Source: an uncultured Lachnospiraceae bacterium
Lineage (GTDB): Bacteria; Bacillota; Clostridia; Lachnospirales; Lachnospiraceae
Length of the DNA: 64,000 nucleotides
NCBI GenBank assembly: GCA_947624875.1
Contig: CANQMA010000003.1
Location: forward strand, 1-64,000
Reading direction: 5' to 3'
The notes below the pieces were generated by a model. It was not told the origin of the DNA. It saw only the letters and a program-made list of their open reading frames with translations, and did not search any database. Positions 1 through 7,334 of the stretch are shown here, in pieces; within the stretch, counting starts at the first letter, position 1, and every line of letters starts with the position of its first letter. Both the position numbers and the translations under genes were made by a program.

Positions 1-234
1 AATAAAAAATTTGTTACTTATGTTAGAGATGATTGTTCGCATGGTTATGGGAACAAGGAAAAACTATCCGATTTATTGAATCGATTTGAGTTAGAGGAGC
101 GTTCCATTAGTGATGGGCGAATAGAGGATATAATTTGCAAAGATTATGATTACGAAAAGGTAAATAGAATAATTTTGGAAGAAAGAAATAAGAGTTTGGC
201 CTACATAAAAAAGATAATTGAGGAGACCGAATAA
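1..234 (+). CDS. C-terminal end of a probable polysaccharide pyruvyl transferase family protein (5' truncated by window)
   Basis: Frame 1 is open from the first base to a TAA at 232-234, giving 77 residues with no start inside the window. The stretch KLSDLLNRFELEERSI followed by DYEKVNRIILEERNKSL has the look of the C-terminal tail of polysaccharide pyruvyl transferases, where a (D)W/Y-E-K-V-N ... R-x-K-S-L-x-Y/F-L motif closes the fold. That family adds pyruvate ketals to surface glycans, which fits the phosphocholine-metabolism gene that follows. Only the tail is visible, so the family call is tentative; it is missing from the ORF track because it lacks a start. Confidence 0.45.
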   Translation, partial: NKKFVTYVRDDCSHGYGNKEKLSDLLNRFELEERSISDGRIEDIICKDYDYEKVNRIILEERNKSLAYIKKIIEETE

Positions 235-382
235 AAAGAATTGCAATTTTTGTGGGTGACTTGTAGGGTAGAGTCTGATTTATGAAGCAAAGTATTACGA
301 GAAGATAAGAAAATGTAATTTTAAGTTGTTTAAGTAAACTTTAGCGAATTATGAAAGTGGTTTACTAAGGAGATATTTAATC

Positions 383-411
383 TTGACAGATGTTCATGAC
401 GGATGTAAAAT
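383..411 (+). promoter_or_regulatory. Sigma-A-type promoter for the lic-like operon
   Basis: TTGACA at 383-388 and TAAAAT at 406-411 are separated by exactly 17 bp, a near-consensus vegetative promoter. Transcription would start around 418, about 23 nt before the start codon of the cytidylyltransferase/kinase fusion, leaving room only for the GGGGTG ribosome binding site. Confidence 0.7.
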
Positions 412-440
412 AAAGACGTTTTGAACAAAGGGGTGAAAAA

Positions 441-2219
441 ATGTTAAAAAAAGATGAATTTTGTGTTTTGTATGCATTATATCAGGAAAAAGATACAACA
501 CAGAGAAACCTTGCAAAAAGAACTGGTTTTTCCTTAGGAAAAGTCAATGCGTTGTTAAATAAACTACATGAAAAAGGACAGATTTCTGAAAATTATATAG
601 TCACAGAAGTAGGAGAAAGAGAACTTCAATATCATAAAGTAGACAATGCAATTATCATGGCAGCGGGAATGTCCTCGCGTTTTGCCCCATTGTCTTATGA
701 AAAACCGAAAGGTCTTTTAATAGTAAAAGGAGAGCGTCTGATTGAGCGCCAGATTAGACAACTTCAAGAGGCTGGAATACAGGATATTACGGTCGTTGTC
801 GGATATATGAAAGAAAAGTTTTTTTATTTGCAGGATAAGTTTCATGTAGATATTGTAGTCAATGAAGATTACTATCGGTACAATAATCCATCAACCCTAA
901 TTCGTGTTTTGGACAAGTTAAAAAACACATATATCTGTTCTTCAGATAATTATTTTGTGGACAATGTCTTTGAACCCTATGTATATGATTCTTACTATTC
1001 AGCAGTTTGGAATGAAGAGGAGAGTGAAGAATACGGTCTGATTGTAGATAAAAAGGGAAAAATCAGAGGGATAGACCATAATCCGCAGAAGATGTGGATT
1101 ATGCTTGGACATGTATTTTTTTCAAAGGAGTTTTCAAAGAAATTTTCAGCAATACTGTTGAAAGAATACGAAAAGGAAAGCACTAGAAAAGAACTTTGGG
1201 AGGACTTGCTGGAACGTTATCTTGATCAATTGGATATTTATATGAGACCTTATGAATGCGATAAAGTCCTTGAGTTTGATTCGCTAGAAGAACTAAGAAA
1301 TTTTGATGACCGATATTTGGAAAACAGTGACTCACATATTTTTGAAAATATTTGTCGGATATTAAATTGCAGGGAAAGTGATATTTGCGGGATTACAGTG
1401 ATTAAGCAGGGACTTACGAATCTCTCTTTCCGATTTATGTGCAACGGAAAGCAGTATGTTTACCGCCATCCCGGAGTAGGAACAGATCAATATATTTCCC
1501 GCGAAAGTGAAGCCTTTTCAATGGATGTGGCAAAAAAACTTGGACTTGACAATACGATTATTCAAATGAGTGGTATAGAGGGGTGGAAGCTATCCCGATT
1601 TATTGAGAATGCCCGCTGTCTTGATTATCACAATGAGAGTGAGGTCAGACAGGCTCTTGGAATAATAAAAAAACTTCATGATGCGGCAATTCATTCGCAA
1701 TATGATTTTGACATTTGGAAACGGACGATTTCATTTATTGAACAAATTTCTAATAGTCATAAAAATTTTGAGGACTTTAACACATTGTACCATAAAATGT
1801 TGGAACTTTATGAACATACAAAGGAAGATCATGTACCATGGGTACTATGTCATTGTGATTGCTATAACCCTAACTTTTTACTTGATGATAATGATGAGAT
1901 GACACTGATTGATTGGGAATATTCCGGCAATGATGATCCGGCTAACGATTTGGGAACGTTTATTTGTTGTTCAGATTACACATATGAAGAAGCCCTGAAA
2001 ATATTTGATATTTATTATGGAAGAAAGCCGAGCAGTAAAGAACTTAGACATAATCTTGCTTACGTGGCAATTGCGTCTTATTATTGGTATGTCTGGGCGA
2101 TTTACCAGGAGTCGATAGGAAACATTGTAGGCGAGTATCTATTTATCTGGTATAAAAATGCAAAATTTTATTGGAAGAAGGCAATAGAACTATATTCAAT
2201 AGATAAAGAGAATACATAA
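441..2219 (+). CDS. Winged-helix / CTP:phosphocholine cytidylyltransferase / choline kinase fusion (LicC-LicA type)
   Basis: Three modules are visible in 592 residues. Residues 1-65 look like a MarR/LexA-type winged helix (TQRNLAKRTGFSLGKVNALLNKL). Residues about 68-300 are a nucleotidyltransferase with the sugar-nucleotide signature NAIIMAAGMSSRF and a downstream KPKG. Residues about 310-592 are a choline/ethanolamine kinase (APH fold) with the Brenner motif HCDCYNPN (His471, Asp473, Asn478) and the metal site IDWEYSGNDDPANDLG near 491. In the lic pathway the kinase makes phosphocholine and the cytidylyltransferase activates it to CDP-choline for decorating surface polymers. The N-terminal DNA-binding-like domain on a two-enzyme fusion could mean autoregulation, which is inference. 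A strong promoter sits just upstream. It could act on a related aminoalcohol instead of choline. Confidence 0.85.
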   Translation: MLKKDEFCVLYALYQEKDTTQRNLAKRTGFSLGKVNALLNKLHEKGQISENYIVTEVGERELQYHKVDNAIIMAAGMSSRFAPLSYEKPKGLLIVKGERLIERQIRQLQEAGIQDITVVVGYMKEKFFYLQDKFHVDIVVNEDYYRYNNPSTLIRVLDKLKNTYICSSDNYFVDNVFEPYVYDSYYSAVWNEEESEEYGLIVDKKGKIRGIDHNPQKMWIMLGHVFFSKEFSKKFSAILLKEYEKESTRKELWEDLLERYLDQLDIYMRPYECDKVLEFDSLEELRNFDDRYLENSDSHIFENICRILNCRESDICGITVIKQGLTNLSFRFMCNGKQYVYRHPGVGTDQYISRESEAFSMDVAKKLGLDNTIIQMSGIEGWKLSRFIENARCLDYHNESEVRQALGIIKKLHDAAIHSQYDFDIWKRTISFIEQISNSHKNFEDFNTLYHKMLELYEHTKEDHVPWVLCHCDCYNPNFLLDDNDEMTLIDWEYSGNDDPANDLGTFICCSDYTYEEALKIFDIYYGRKPSSKELRHNLAYVAIASYYWYVWAIYQESIGNIVGEYLFIWYKNAKFYWKKAIELYSIDKENT

Positions 2220-2248
2220 ATGCAAAGAAAAAGAGAGGAGAAGGAAAA

Positions 2249-2437
2249 GTGAAAAAGGAACATGTTGACATTGGGGAACTGATTGATAAAGAAACAGAGC
2301 GCCGGCTTGCAATTATGGAATCGCCGGATTATGAATGGCCGCCAAAAGCCGGAAAGGGAGACGTGATTGCGATTATTATAATTATGCTGATTTGTCTTAT
2401 GCTGATTCTTGGTTGTGTATTGGAGGTGATTGTATGA
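2249..2437 (+). CDS. Small one-TM membrane protein preceding an NCS1 permease
   Basis: 62 residues from a GTG start at 2249 preceded by GAGAGGAGAAGG. The N-terminal half is charged and contains the segment RRLAIMESPDYEWP; the C-terminal half is a single hydrophobic helix (DVIAIIIIMLICLMLILGCVL). The stop codon overlaps the ATG of the permease by 4 nt (ATGA), so translation is probably coupled. The ORF is longer than chance for its position, sits in an operon and has a good RBS, so it is very likely real. I infer it is an accessory subunit or assembly partner of the permease, by analogy with small partner proteins of other secondary transporters; I know of no proven function. Confidence 0.7.
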   Translation: MKKEHVDIGELIDKETERRLAIMESPDYEWPPKAGKGDVIAIIIIMLICLMLILGCVLEVIV

Positions 2438-3864
2438 GTCGGTTAAAAAATGCAGATTATATTACACAGGAAACGATTACCGGTGTTGTGCCGATGTTAA
2501 AAAAAGACCGGCAGTATAATTTTTGGGATTTATTTCTTTCAACGAGTGGATTTGCAATAGCTACATGGTGTTATACACAGGGAGCATATGTTGCAGAGTT
2601 CCTTACATTTAAGCAGATGTTGATTAATATTTTCTGTTTTAATATTATTTGGATTCTGATAGAATGTATTCCGGTATTTTTCGGTGTGCGTTATGGGATT
2701 GATTTATGGGTATGGCTCCGTTCCGTTTTAGGGATTAAAGGTGTTGCAATTTTTGCCACTGTGATATCGCTGGCAAATTTTGGTTGGTATGCAGTTGATG
2801 CGCAATTATTTGCGTCATCTATGATAAACTTGTTTGGCAACTTTGGAGTTAGTCTGAATCCTTCCGTATGGGCGCCGATTTTAGGTGTTGGCTGCGTTAT
2901 CATAGGAACATTGATTGCACTGGGGGGGCCAGATGTTATCAAGTGGACGAGTCGTATTCTTGTTACGGCGCTTCTCATTGTCGGTGTTCTCGTTGTGGTT
3001 CTCTGTTTTACCGCAGTTCCTATCTCTGATATCGCTGCTGTAAGGCCAAATGTGCAGGGAAGCAAATTGGCAAACTTCATGCTTTCAGCGGAAGGAAATG
3101 TTGCGTTTGCGTTTTCATGGTCTACGCAGGCAATTGTAATGCCGCGTCTTTGTAGAACAGAACGTAAAGGTTACTGGGGAACGTCGATGGCATATGGTAT
3201 CGTGGCTCCGTTTTTTGTAGCTGCAGGTGGAGTGATGGCTCTCGCAATGTTTGTAAAATGTGGATATTATGAAAGTGACCCGACTACAATGCTTGCTACT
3301 CTTGCCGGCCCGGGATTTGCACTTCTGAGTCTTTTAATGGTTGCTTTTGCAAATATTGGAACTCAGGGAATTGGTTCGTATGTAAACTGCATGATTGTAA
3401 AGAGTGGATTGCCAAAGATCAGCTATCGTATCTTGGTGTTGATTGCGATGGTGTATGTAAGTCTGCTTACGGTATGGGGTTGGGTTATGGACAATTTTGG
3501 AACGTTTATTTCCCTTGCCGCTTACATTCAGGGACCGATTATCGGAATGACGATCGCGGATTATTTGTTGGTTAAGAAAAGAAAATTGTCTTTGAAATCA
3601 GTCTATTATATGAAAGGGCATGACGCTTACAAATTTACTCACGGATTTAATCTGGTAGGATTGGGCTGTATTGTCATATCCTTTGCAGCCTGTATGTTGT
3701 TTGTTTATAATCCGCTTTCAGGAGCGATTAAGAGCAGTCTGTTTTTGATTTTTACCGGTAGTGGATTTACGGCAGTATGTGGCGGCGTATTATATTGGCT
3801 TGCCAGCCTGACGCCTCTGCGCAAATATATGCTGCGTGACAGGGAAGATTTAGAGATTGTGTAA
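2434..3864 (+). CDS. Nucleobase:cation symporter-1 (NCS1) family permease
   Basis: 476 residues, starting at ATG 2434 behind GGAGGTGATT; the ORF-track start at 2335 is upstream overlap with the small protein. About 12 hydrophobic helices are visible. The N-terminal NFWDLFLSTSGFAIATW with a long loop, the internal ANFGWYAVDAQLFA, and VAFAFSWSTQAIVMPRLCRT match the NCS1 family (cytosine, purine, allantoin and thiamine-precursor permeases of the LeuT fold). It forms one operon with the choline-kinase/cytidylyltransferase fusion and the 62-aa protein, so an aminoalcohol or choline-like substrate is a plausible alternative to a nucleobase. That is inference from context only. No clear terminator follows. 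Confidence 0.8.
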   Translation: MSRLKNADYITQETITGVVPMLKKDRQYNFWDLFLSTSGFAIATWCYTQGAYVAEFLTFKQMLINIFCFNIIWILIECIPVFFGVRYGIDLWVWLRSVLGIKGVAIFATVISLANFGWYAVDAQLFASSMINLFGNFGVSLNPSVWAPILGVGCVIIGTLIALGGPDVIKWTSRILVTALLIVGVLVVVLCFTAVPISDIAAVRPNVQGSKLANFMLSAEGNVAFAFSWSTQAIVMPRLCRTERKGYWGTSMAYGIVAPFFVAAGGVMALAMFVKCGYYESDPTTMLATLAGPGFALLSLLMVAFANIGTQGIGSYVNCMIVKSGLPKISYRILVLIAMVYVSLLTVWGWVMDNFGTFISLAAYIQGPIIGMTIADYLLVKKRKLSLKSVYYMKGHDAYKFTHGFNLVGLGCIVISFAACMLFVYNPLSGAIKSSLFLIFTGSGFTAVCGGVLYWLASLTPLRKYMLRDREDLEIV

Positions 3865-3917
3865 AATTAAAAAATTTATTGGAGCATGATAGCATGATAG
3901 CCAGATAAAAATTTTAT

Positions 3918-3946
3918 TTGCAATAATATTTTTTTAATGATATAAT
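3918..3946 (+). promoter_or_regulatory. Promoter of the tRNA-Leu transcript
   Basis: TTGCAA at 3918-3923 and a consensus TATAAT at 3941-3946 with a 17-bp spacer. The start would be near 3953, so about 70 nt of leader precede the tRNA. Confidence 0.7.
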
Positions 3947-3952
3947 CTCAGT

Positions 3953-4025
3953 GTTGTGGAAGACGCGCACAGGCTCCACCACGGTAGCTCTCACCGTGTA
4001 AAAATGGAGGGCTTTCTATTTTTAA
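3953..4025 (+). other. Structured 5' leader of tRNA-Leu
   Basis: Between the promoter and the tRNA lie about 73 nt that fold well. A perfect 6-bp stem CACGGT/ACCGTG (3980-3985 with 3993-3998, loop AGCTCTC) is enclosed by CTCCA/TGGAG (3974-3978 with 4005-4009). CTCCA could alternatively pair with TGGAG's counterpart GTGGA at 3956-3960. No start codon with an RBS is present. It may only be a pre-tRNA leader, or a small RNA in its own right; I do not recognise a family. Confidence 0.4.
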
Positions 4026-4106
4026 GCGGATATGGCGGAATTGGCAGACGCGCTAGATTTAGGTTCTAGTGTCTCAGACGTGCAGGTTCAACTCCTGTTA
4101 TCCGCA
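4026..4106 (+). tRNA. tRNA-Leu (anticodon UAG)
   Basis: The acceptor arms GCGGATA (4026-4032) and TATCCGC (4099-4105) pair perfectly, with discriminator A at 4106. The anticodon stem CTAGA/TCTAG encloses the loop TTTAGGT, giving anticodon TAG, which reads CUA and other CUN leucine codons. A variable arm and a T arm (GCAGGTTCAACTCCTGT) follow, as expected for a class II tRNA. The 3' CCA is not encoded. The ORF 4032-4220 in the track is a shadow of this gene. Confidence 0.96.
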
Positions 4107-4114
4107 TGTATTAG

Positions 4115-4143
4115 AGAGTTGCGAGTTGCCGCAGCTCTTTTTT
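4115..4143 (+). terminator. Rho-independent terminator of tRNA-Leu
   Basis: GAGTTGCG (4116-4123) pairs with CGCAGCTC (4130-4137) through 8 bp including one G-U, with a 6-nt loop, followed by a run of six T. It lies 9 nt after the tRNA. Confidence 0.85.
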
Positions 4144-4340
4144 ATATAATAAGAAATCCCTATTATATAAAAATTCCCTACAAGAATCTTAGAGGCGCGG
4201 AAAGGTCATTATTCTTATGAATGCGCACCTCGCGGGAAGTGGCGCAAGCGATACTTTGTTCTCAAAAATAAAAAACATCTGCCCAAAATCCTAAAAATGC
4301 GATTGTTTAAAAAGTTGTTGGTCGCGCACAAAATATCGGT

Positions 4341-4346
4341 TATAAT
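4341..4346 (+). promoter_or_regulatory. Probable -10 element of the trpF operon
   Basis: A consensus TATAAT lies 42 nt before the trpF start, inside GGTTATAATATAACC, which is itself nearly palindromic. The -35 is weak: TTGGTC at 4318-4323 gives a 17-bp spacer. The palindrome over the -10 box could be an operator; this is speculative. Confidence 0.45.
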
Positions 4347-4387
4347 ATAACCAGTTATCAAAAGGAATACAGTATCCGGAGGAAGAT

Positions 4388-5020
4388 ATGTCCCAAAAAA
4401 CAAAAATAAAAATCTGTGGTCTTACAAAACCTTTTGAGGCAGAATATCTGATTCAGAATCAGGTCGATTACGCCGGCATGGTGCTCTTTTTTGAAAAGAG
4501 CAGGAGAAATATCACAATTGCGCAGGCAGAAGAAATTATGAAACGGCTGGGGAACCGGATTGGGAAAGTGGCCGTTACGGTTTCGCCGACGCTCTCACAG
4601 GTGCAGCAGATTGAAAAAGCGGGGTTTGACATTATTCAGATTCATGGAGATGTCTGTACGGATATTTGGGAGCAGACGGAAATTCCGATATGGAAGGCAT
4701 TTAATGTAGAAGACTTGTCAAAGTTTTCCGCGTATCAGGAAAATCCGCGCGTAAAAGGTTATGTGTTTGACGCGGCGCGTCCGGGAAGCGGAGAAATTTT
4801 TGACTGGAAACTGTTGGATAAAATTCCGAAAGATGAAAAACTGCATTTTCTTGCCGGGGGACTTACGCCGGAAAATGTCGGGGCGGCAATTCATTATCTG
4901 TCGCCGGACGGCGTCGATGTTTCCTCTGCGGTCGAATATGAAAACCGGCAGGAAAAAGACCGGCAAAAGATTGACGCTTTTGTCGCCGGAGTGCGCAGGG
5001 CGGAAGAAAGCAGTTTATAG
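4388..5020 (+). CDS. trpF: Phosphoribosylanthranilate isomerase
   Basis: 210 residues, the usual length for monofunctional TrpF, which converts N-(5'-phosphoribosyl)-anthranilate to CdRP in tryptophan synthesis. Diagnostic segments are KICGLTKPFEA (catalytic Cys), DYAGMVLFFEKSRRNI, IIQIHGD, and VFDAARPGSGEIFDW (catalytic Asp and phosphate-binding region), then FLAGGLTPENV and GVDVSSAVE. The ATG at 4388 follows GGAGGAAG. No other trp genes are adjacent, so trpF is an orphan here; it is followed after 17 nt by a GNAT gene and then a G1P dehydrogenase, probably one transcript. Confidence 0.95.
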   Translation: MSQKTKIKICGLTKPFEAEYLIQNQVDYAGMVLFFEKSRRNITIAQAEEIMKRLGNRIGKVAVTVSPTLSQVQQIEKAGFDIIQIHGDVCTDIWEQTEIPIWKAFNVEDLSKFSAYQENPRVKGYVFDAARPGSGEIFDWKLLDKIPKDEKLHFLAGGLTPENVGAAIHYLSPDGVDVSSAVEYENRQEKDRQKIDAFVAGVRRAEESSL

Positions 5021-5037
5021 CAGGGAAAGGGAAAATC

Positions 5038-5511
5038 ATGAATACAATCAGGAGAGCAGAAGAAAGAGATATTCCGGAAGTGATGGAGCTGCTGCATCAG
5101 GTGTGCATGGTACATCACAATGGCAGACCGGACTTGTTTAAGGGGCCTGCGACAAAATATACGCCGGAGCAGTTACAAGAGATTTTTTTAAATGACGACA
5201 CGCCGGTGTTTGTCTGCGCAGATGAAAAGGGGAAAATTCTCGGTTATGCATTTTGCATATTAAAACAGTTTCTGCAGGATAATATATTAACGGATATTAA
5301 AACGCTGTACATTGACGATTTGTGCGTCGATGAGCAGATGCGAGGAAACCATGTGGGAACATCGCTGTATGATTTCGTAATCTCTTATGCAAAGAGCATT
5401 GATTGTTATAATGTCACGTTAAATGTCTGGGCGCTGAATGAAAGCGCGCGGAAGTTTTATGAGAAATGCGGACTGGTTCCGCAAAAAATTGGAATGGAAA
5501 AAATTCTTTAA
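5038..5511 (+). CDS. GNAT family N-acetyltransferase
   Basis: 157 residues with the GNAT fold order: NTIRRAEERDIPEVMELL at the N-terminus, a central YIDDLCVDEQMRGNHVGTSLYDFV in which the acetyl-CoA pyrophosphate-binding motif A (R/Q-x-x-G-x-G/S) appears as RGNHVGTSL, and the C-terminal NVTLNVWALNESARKFYEKCGL. The acceptor substrate cannot be read from sequence. It sits 17 nt after trpF and 15 nt before the G1P dehydrogenase gene. Confidence 0.88.
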   Translation: MNTIRRAEERDIPEVMELLHQVCMVHHNGRPDLFKGPATKYTPEQLQEIFLNDDTPVFVCADEKGKILGYAFCILKQFLQDNILTDIKTLYIDDLCVDEQMRGNHVGTSLYDFVISYAKSIDCYNVTLNVWALNESARKFYEKCGLVPQKIGMEKIL

Positions 5512-5526
5512 CCGAGGGAGCAGGAT

Positions 5527-6585
5527 ATGAATAATATGCACATTGCAATACCGACATTATTAAAGGTTGGGCAGGGAACGCTGAACCATATCGGGGAATA
5601 TTTGAATATTCAGGGCATTGAAAGCGTCAGTTTGTTTTTCGGTAATGATTTGATTGAACTGTTTGGACAGCAGGTAAAAGAATCCCTAGAAAAGTCTGAG
5701 ATTATGATTTTAGAAATGAAGGAACTTGATTCAACCGATATCAACGATATTATTTCTCTGGCATTTGCAATGGATATGAAAACGCAGGCGGTGGTCGGAA
5801 TTGGCGGCGGAAAAGTCATTGATGTCGCAAAGTATGCTGCCTACCTTCGTAAACTTCCGTTTATCAGTGTTCCGACATCTGCTTCGAGCGACGGCTTTTC
5901 CAGTGCAAGCGCATCTCTGATGGTTGACGGCAGAAGGACTTCCGTTCCGGCGCGGATGGCGGCAGGAATTATTATTGATACCGATGTTATTAAGAGCGCG
6001 CCAAAAAAATTTATCTATTCCGGAATTGGTGATCTGGTGTCAAAGATTACTTCGCTCTATGACTGGCTCTACGAGGACCGGCAGGGATATACCACACTCG
6101 ATGATTTTGCTTCGATGATTGCAAAAAAGGCAGTCAACAGTTTTGTCCGGACGCCTTTTGAAACCATTACCGACGATTTGTTTCTGCGCGAGCTGGTAAA
6201 CTCGCTTGCCATGAGCGGAATTGCAAATGAGATTGCCGGAAGCAGCGCGCCGACGAGTGGAAGCGAGCATCTGATCAGTCATGCGCTCGACAGAATTCTG
6301 GAGCAGCCGCAGCTTCATGGGGTGCAGGTCGGGATTGCCACGTATCTGATGAGCGTGGTTCAGGAGCATCGTTATAAGCGGGTAAACACAATATTTACGG
6401 ATACGGGATTCTGGGATTTCGTCAGTACGCTTGATTTGAATATTGAGGATTACGAAAAGGCGATTGATATGGCGCCGTCCATTAAGCCGTTCCGCCATCT
6501 CTATATTCACGAAGAAAAATATCGCAGGAGGGCAAAGAAAGTACTTTATCATGATGAAGTCATGGGGAAGGTTTTTCATCGATAA
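5527..6585 (+). CDS. sn-Glycerol-1-phosphate dehydrogenase family protein (AraM/EgsA type)
   Basis: 352 residues of the iron-containing alcohol dehydrogenase-like fold. The NAD(P) site reads VVGIGGGKVIDVAKYAA, followed by the family hallmark PFISVPTSASSDGFSSASASL and metal ligands in GSEHLISHALD and LHGVQVGIATYL. In Bacillus AraM reduces DHAP to sn-glycerol-1-phosphate, feeding PcrB-type prenyl transfer; no pcrB is visible here. The start at ATG 5527 follows GAGGGAGCAGG. It ends 41 nt before the convergent CYTH gene with no obvious terminator between them. Confidence 0.87.
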   Translation: MNNMHIAIPTLLKVGQGTLNHIGEYLNIQGIESVSLFFGNDLIELFGQQVKESLEKSEIMILEMKELDSTDINDIISLAFAMDMKTQAVVGIGGGKVIDVAKYAAYLRKLPFISVPTSASSDGFSSASASLMVDGRRTSVPARMAAGIIIDTDVIKSAPKKFIYSGIGDLVSKITSLYDWLYEDRQGYTTLDDFASMIAKKAVNSFVRTPFETITDDLFLRELVNSLAMSGIANEIAGSSAPTSGSEHLISHALDRILEQPQLHGVQVGIATYLMSVVQEHRYKRVNTIFTDTGFWDFVSTLDLNIEDYEKAIDMAPSIKPFRHLYIHEEKYRRRAKKVLYHDEVMGKVFHR

Positions 6586-6625
6586 GTGGAAATATTCAGC
6601 AGAAAAATAGAAAAAATCCCATGCC

Positions 6626-7072
6626 CTATTCCAGTCTGCTTAAATAACTGTTATGATATCGTTTATCATAAGTGACTTCTTTACCAAACCATGCAGGCGG
6701 AGTGAAAGATTCCGCCTGCTCTACGGAATCAAATTCTACTTCAACCAGAATAAGCCCGGCAAACCTGCCTTCAAAAATATCAAGTTCTGCTGTCAAACCA
6801 TCGTCTATTGGAATTAAATATCTGGTTTTTGTCAGCACATTTCCATCAGCTTTTTCTAACAGATGCGCATAACTTTTTCTGTTTAGCGCAAGATTGTATT
6901 CTTCCCGCGCCATCATGCCGCCGCCCTTGTAGGTCAGAATATAGGTATTGTCCTGTTTGCGAATCCGGAGTACCGGTGCGGTATTCAGATAGGCCTGTTC
7001 AATTCGGTGAAAAGAATATTGATTCAGATTTTCCGGCAGATTTTTTGGGATAAATTTTCTTTCTATTTCCAT
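6626..7072 (-). CDS. CYTH domain protein (triphosphate tunnel metalloenzyme)
   Basis: 148 residues when started at MEIERKF (ATG complement at 7072), which places the ExExK signature (MEIERKF) at the very N-terminus as usual in the family; the ORF-track start 31 codons upstream is not needed. Further hallmarks are APVLRIRKQDNTYILTYKG, EEYNLAL, TRYLIP, AELDIFEG and LVEVEFDSVEQA, which supply the acidic and basic residues lining the tunnel. Members hydrolyse tripolyphosphate or thiamine triphosphate or make cAMP; a bacterial single-domain form such as this is most likely a triphosphatase. It has its own promoter at 7101-7129. Confidence 0.9.
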   Translation of the reverse strand: MEIERKFIPKNLPENLNQYSFHRIEQAYLNTAPVLRIRKQDNTYILTYKGGGMMAREEYNLALNRKSYAHLLEKADGNVLTKTRYLIPIDDGLTAELDIFEGRFAGLILVEVEFDSVEQAESFTPPAWFGKEVTYDKRYHNSYLSRLE

Positions 7073-7100
7073 TGTTTTCAATCTCCTATGTACTTCTTCT

Positions 7101-7129
7101 ATTGTAAGAGGGGTTAAATAAAAATTCAA
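7101..7129 (-). promoter_or_regulatory. Promoter of the CYTH gene
   Basis: On the minus strand TTGAAT (complement of 7124-7129) and TACAAT (complement of 7101-7106) are 17 bp apart and 28 nt from the chosen ATG. Confidence 0.65.
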
Positions 7130-7196
7130 GACCGCAGGTCGCGGAAAAATGAAAAACGACCTCATATAAATAGTGGAAAAATGCAGAGTGAAGTAT

Positions 7197-7202
7197 TATA
7201 AT
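7197..7202 (+). promoter_or_regulatory. Probable -10 element upstream of the truncated DJ-1 leader and opine dehydrogenase
   Basis: TATAAT at 7197-7202 in an extremely AT-rich stretch; TGGAAA at 7174-7179 gives a 17-bp spacer but is a poor -35. Several overlapping AT-rich alternatives exist. Confidence 0.35.
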
Positions 7203-7276
7203 TATATAAAATATATATAATTGAGGTGACAATATAAGATGCAAAAAGTGCAATATTTCAAAAAGGAGAATTTAAC

Positions 7277-7333
7277 ATGAAAACGGTATATGCATTTTTA
7301 GCAGATGGATTGCAGAGATTGGAGGAATTGTAA
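7277..7333 (+). pseudogene. Truncated copy of the DJ-1/PfpI gene 5' end (18 codons)
   Basis: An ATG at 7277 with its own AAAAAGGAG ribosome binding site encodes MKTVYAFLADGLQRLEEL and then stops. The first 12 codons are identical in protein, with four silent base changes over 36 nt, to the start of the intact DJ-1/PfpI gene at 9937. The reading diverges after DGL and ends 1 nt before the opine dehydrogenase start codon. It looks like the remnant of a second DJ-1 gene whose body was lost or replaced. It may still be translated as a leader peptide coupled to the next gene, because its last codons carry that gene's GGAGG. Confidence 0.7.
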
Positions 7334-7334
7334 A

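Noticed and set aside
2691-3080. Minus-strand 129-aa ORF in the NCS1 permease gene
   Set aside because: Shadow of the permease reading frame; no domain or RBS.
3947-3955. CTCAGTGTT shared by the tRNA-Leu leader and the gdhA leader just after the -10 boxes
   Set aside because: Nine bases of identity with different downstream structures; probably coincidence.
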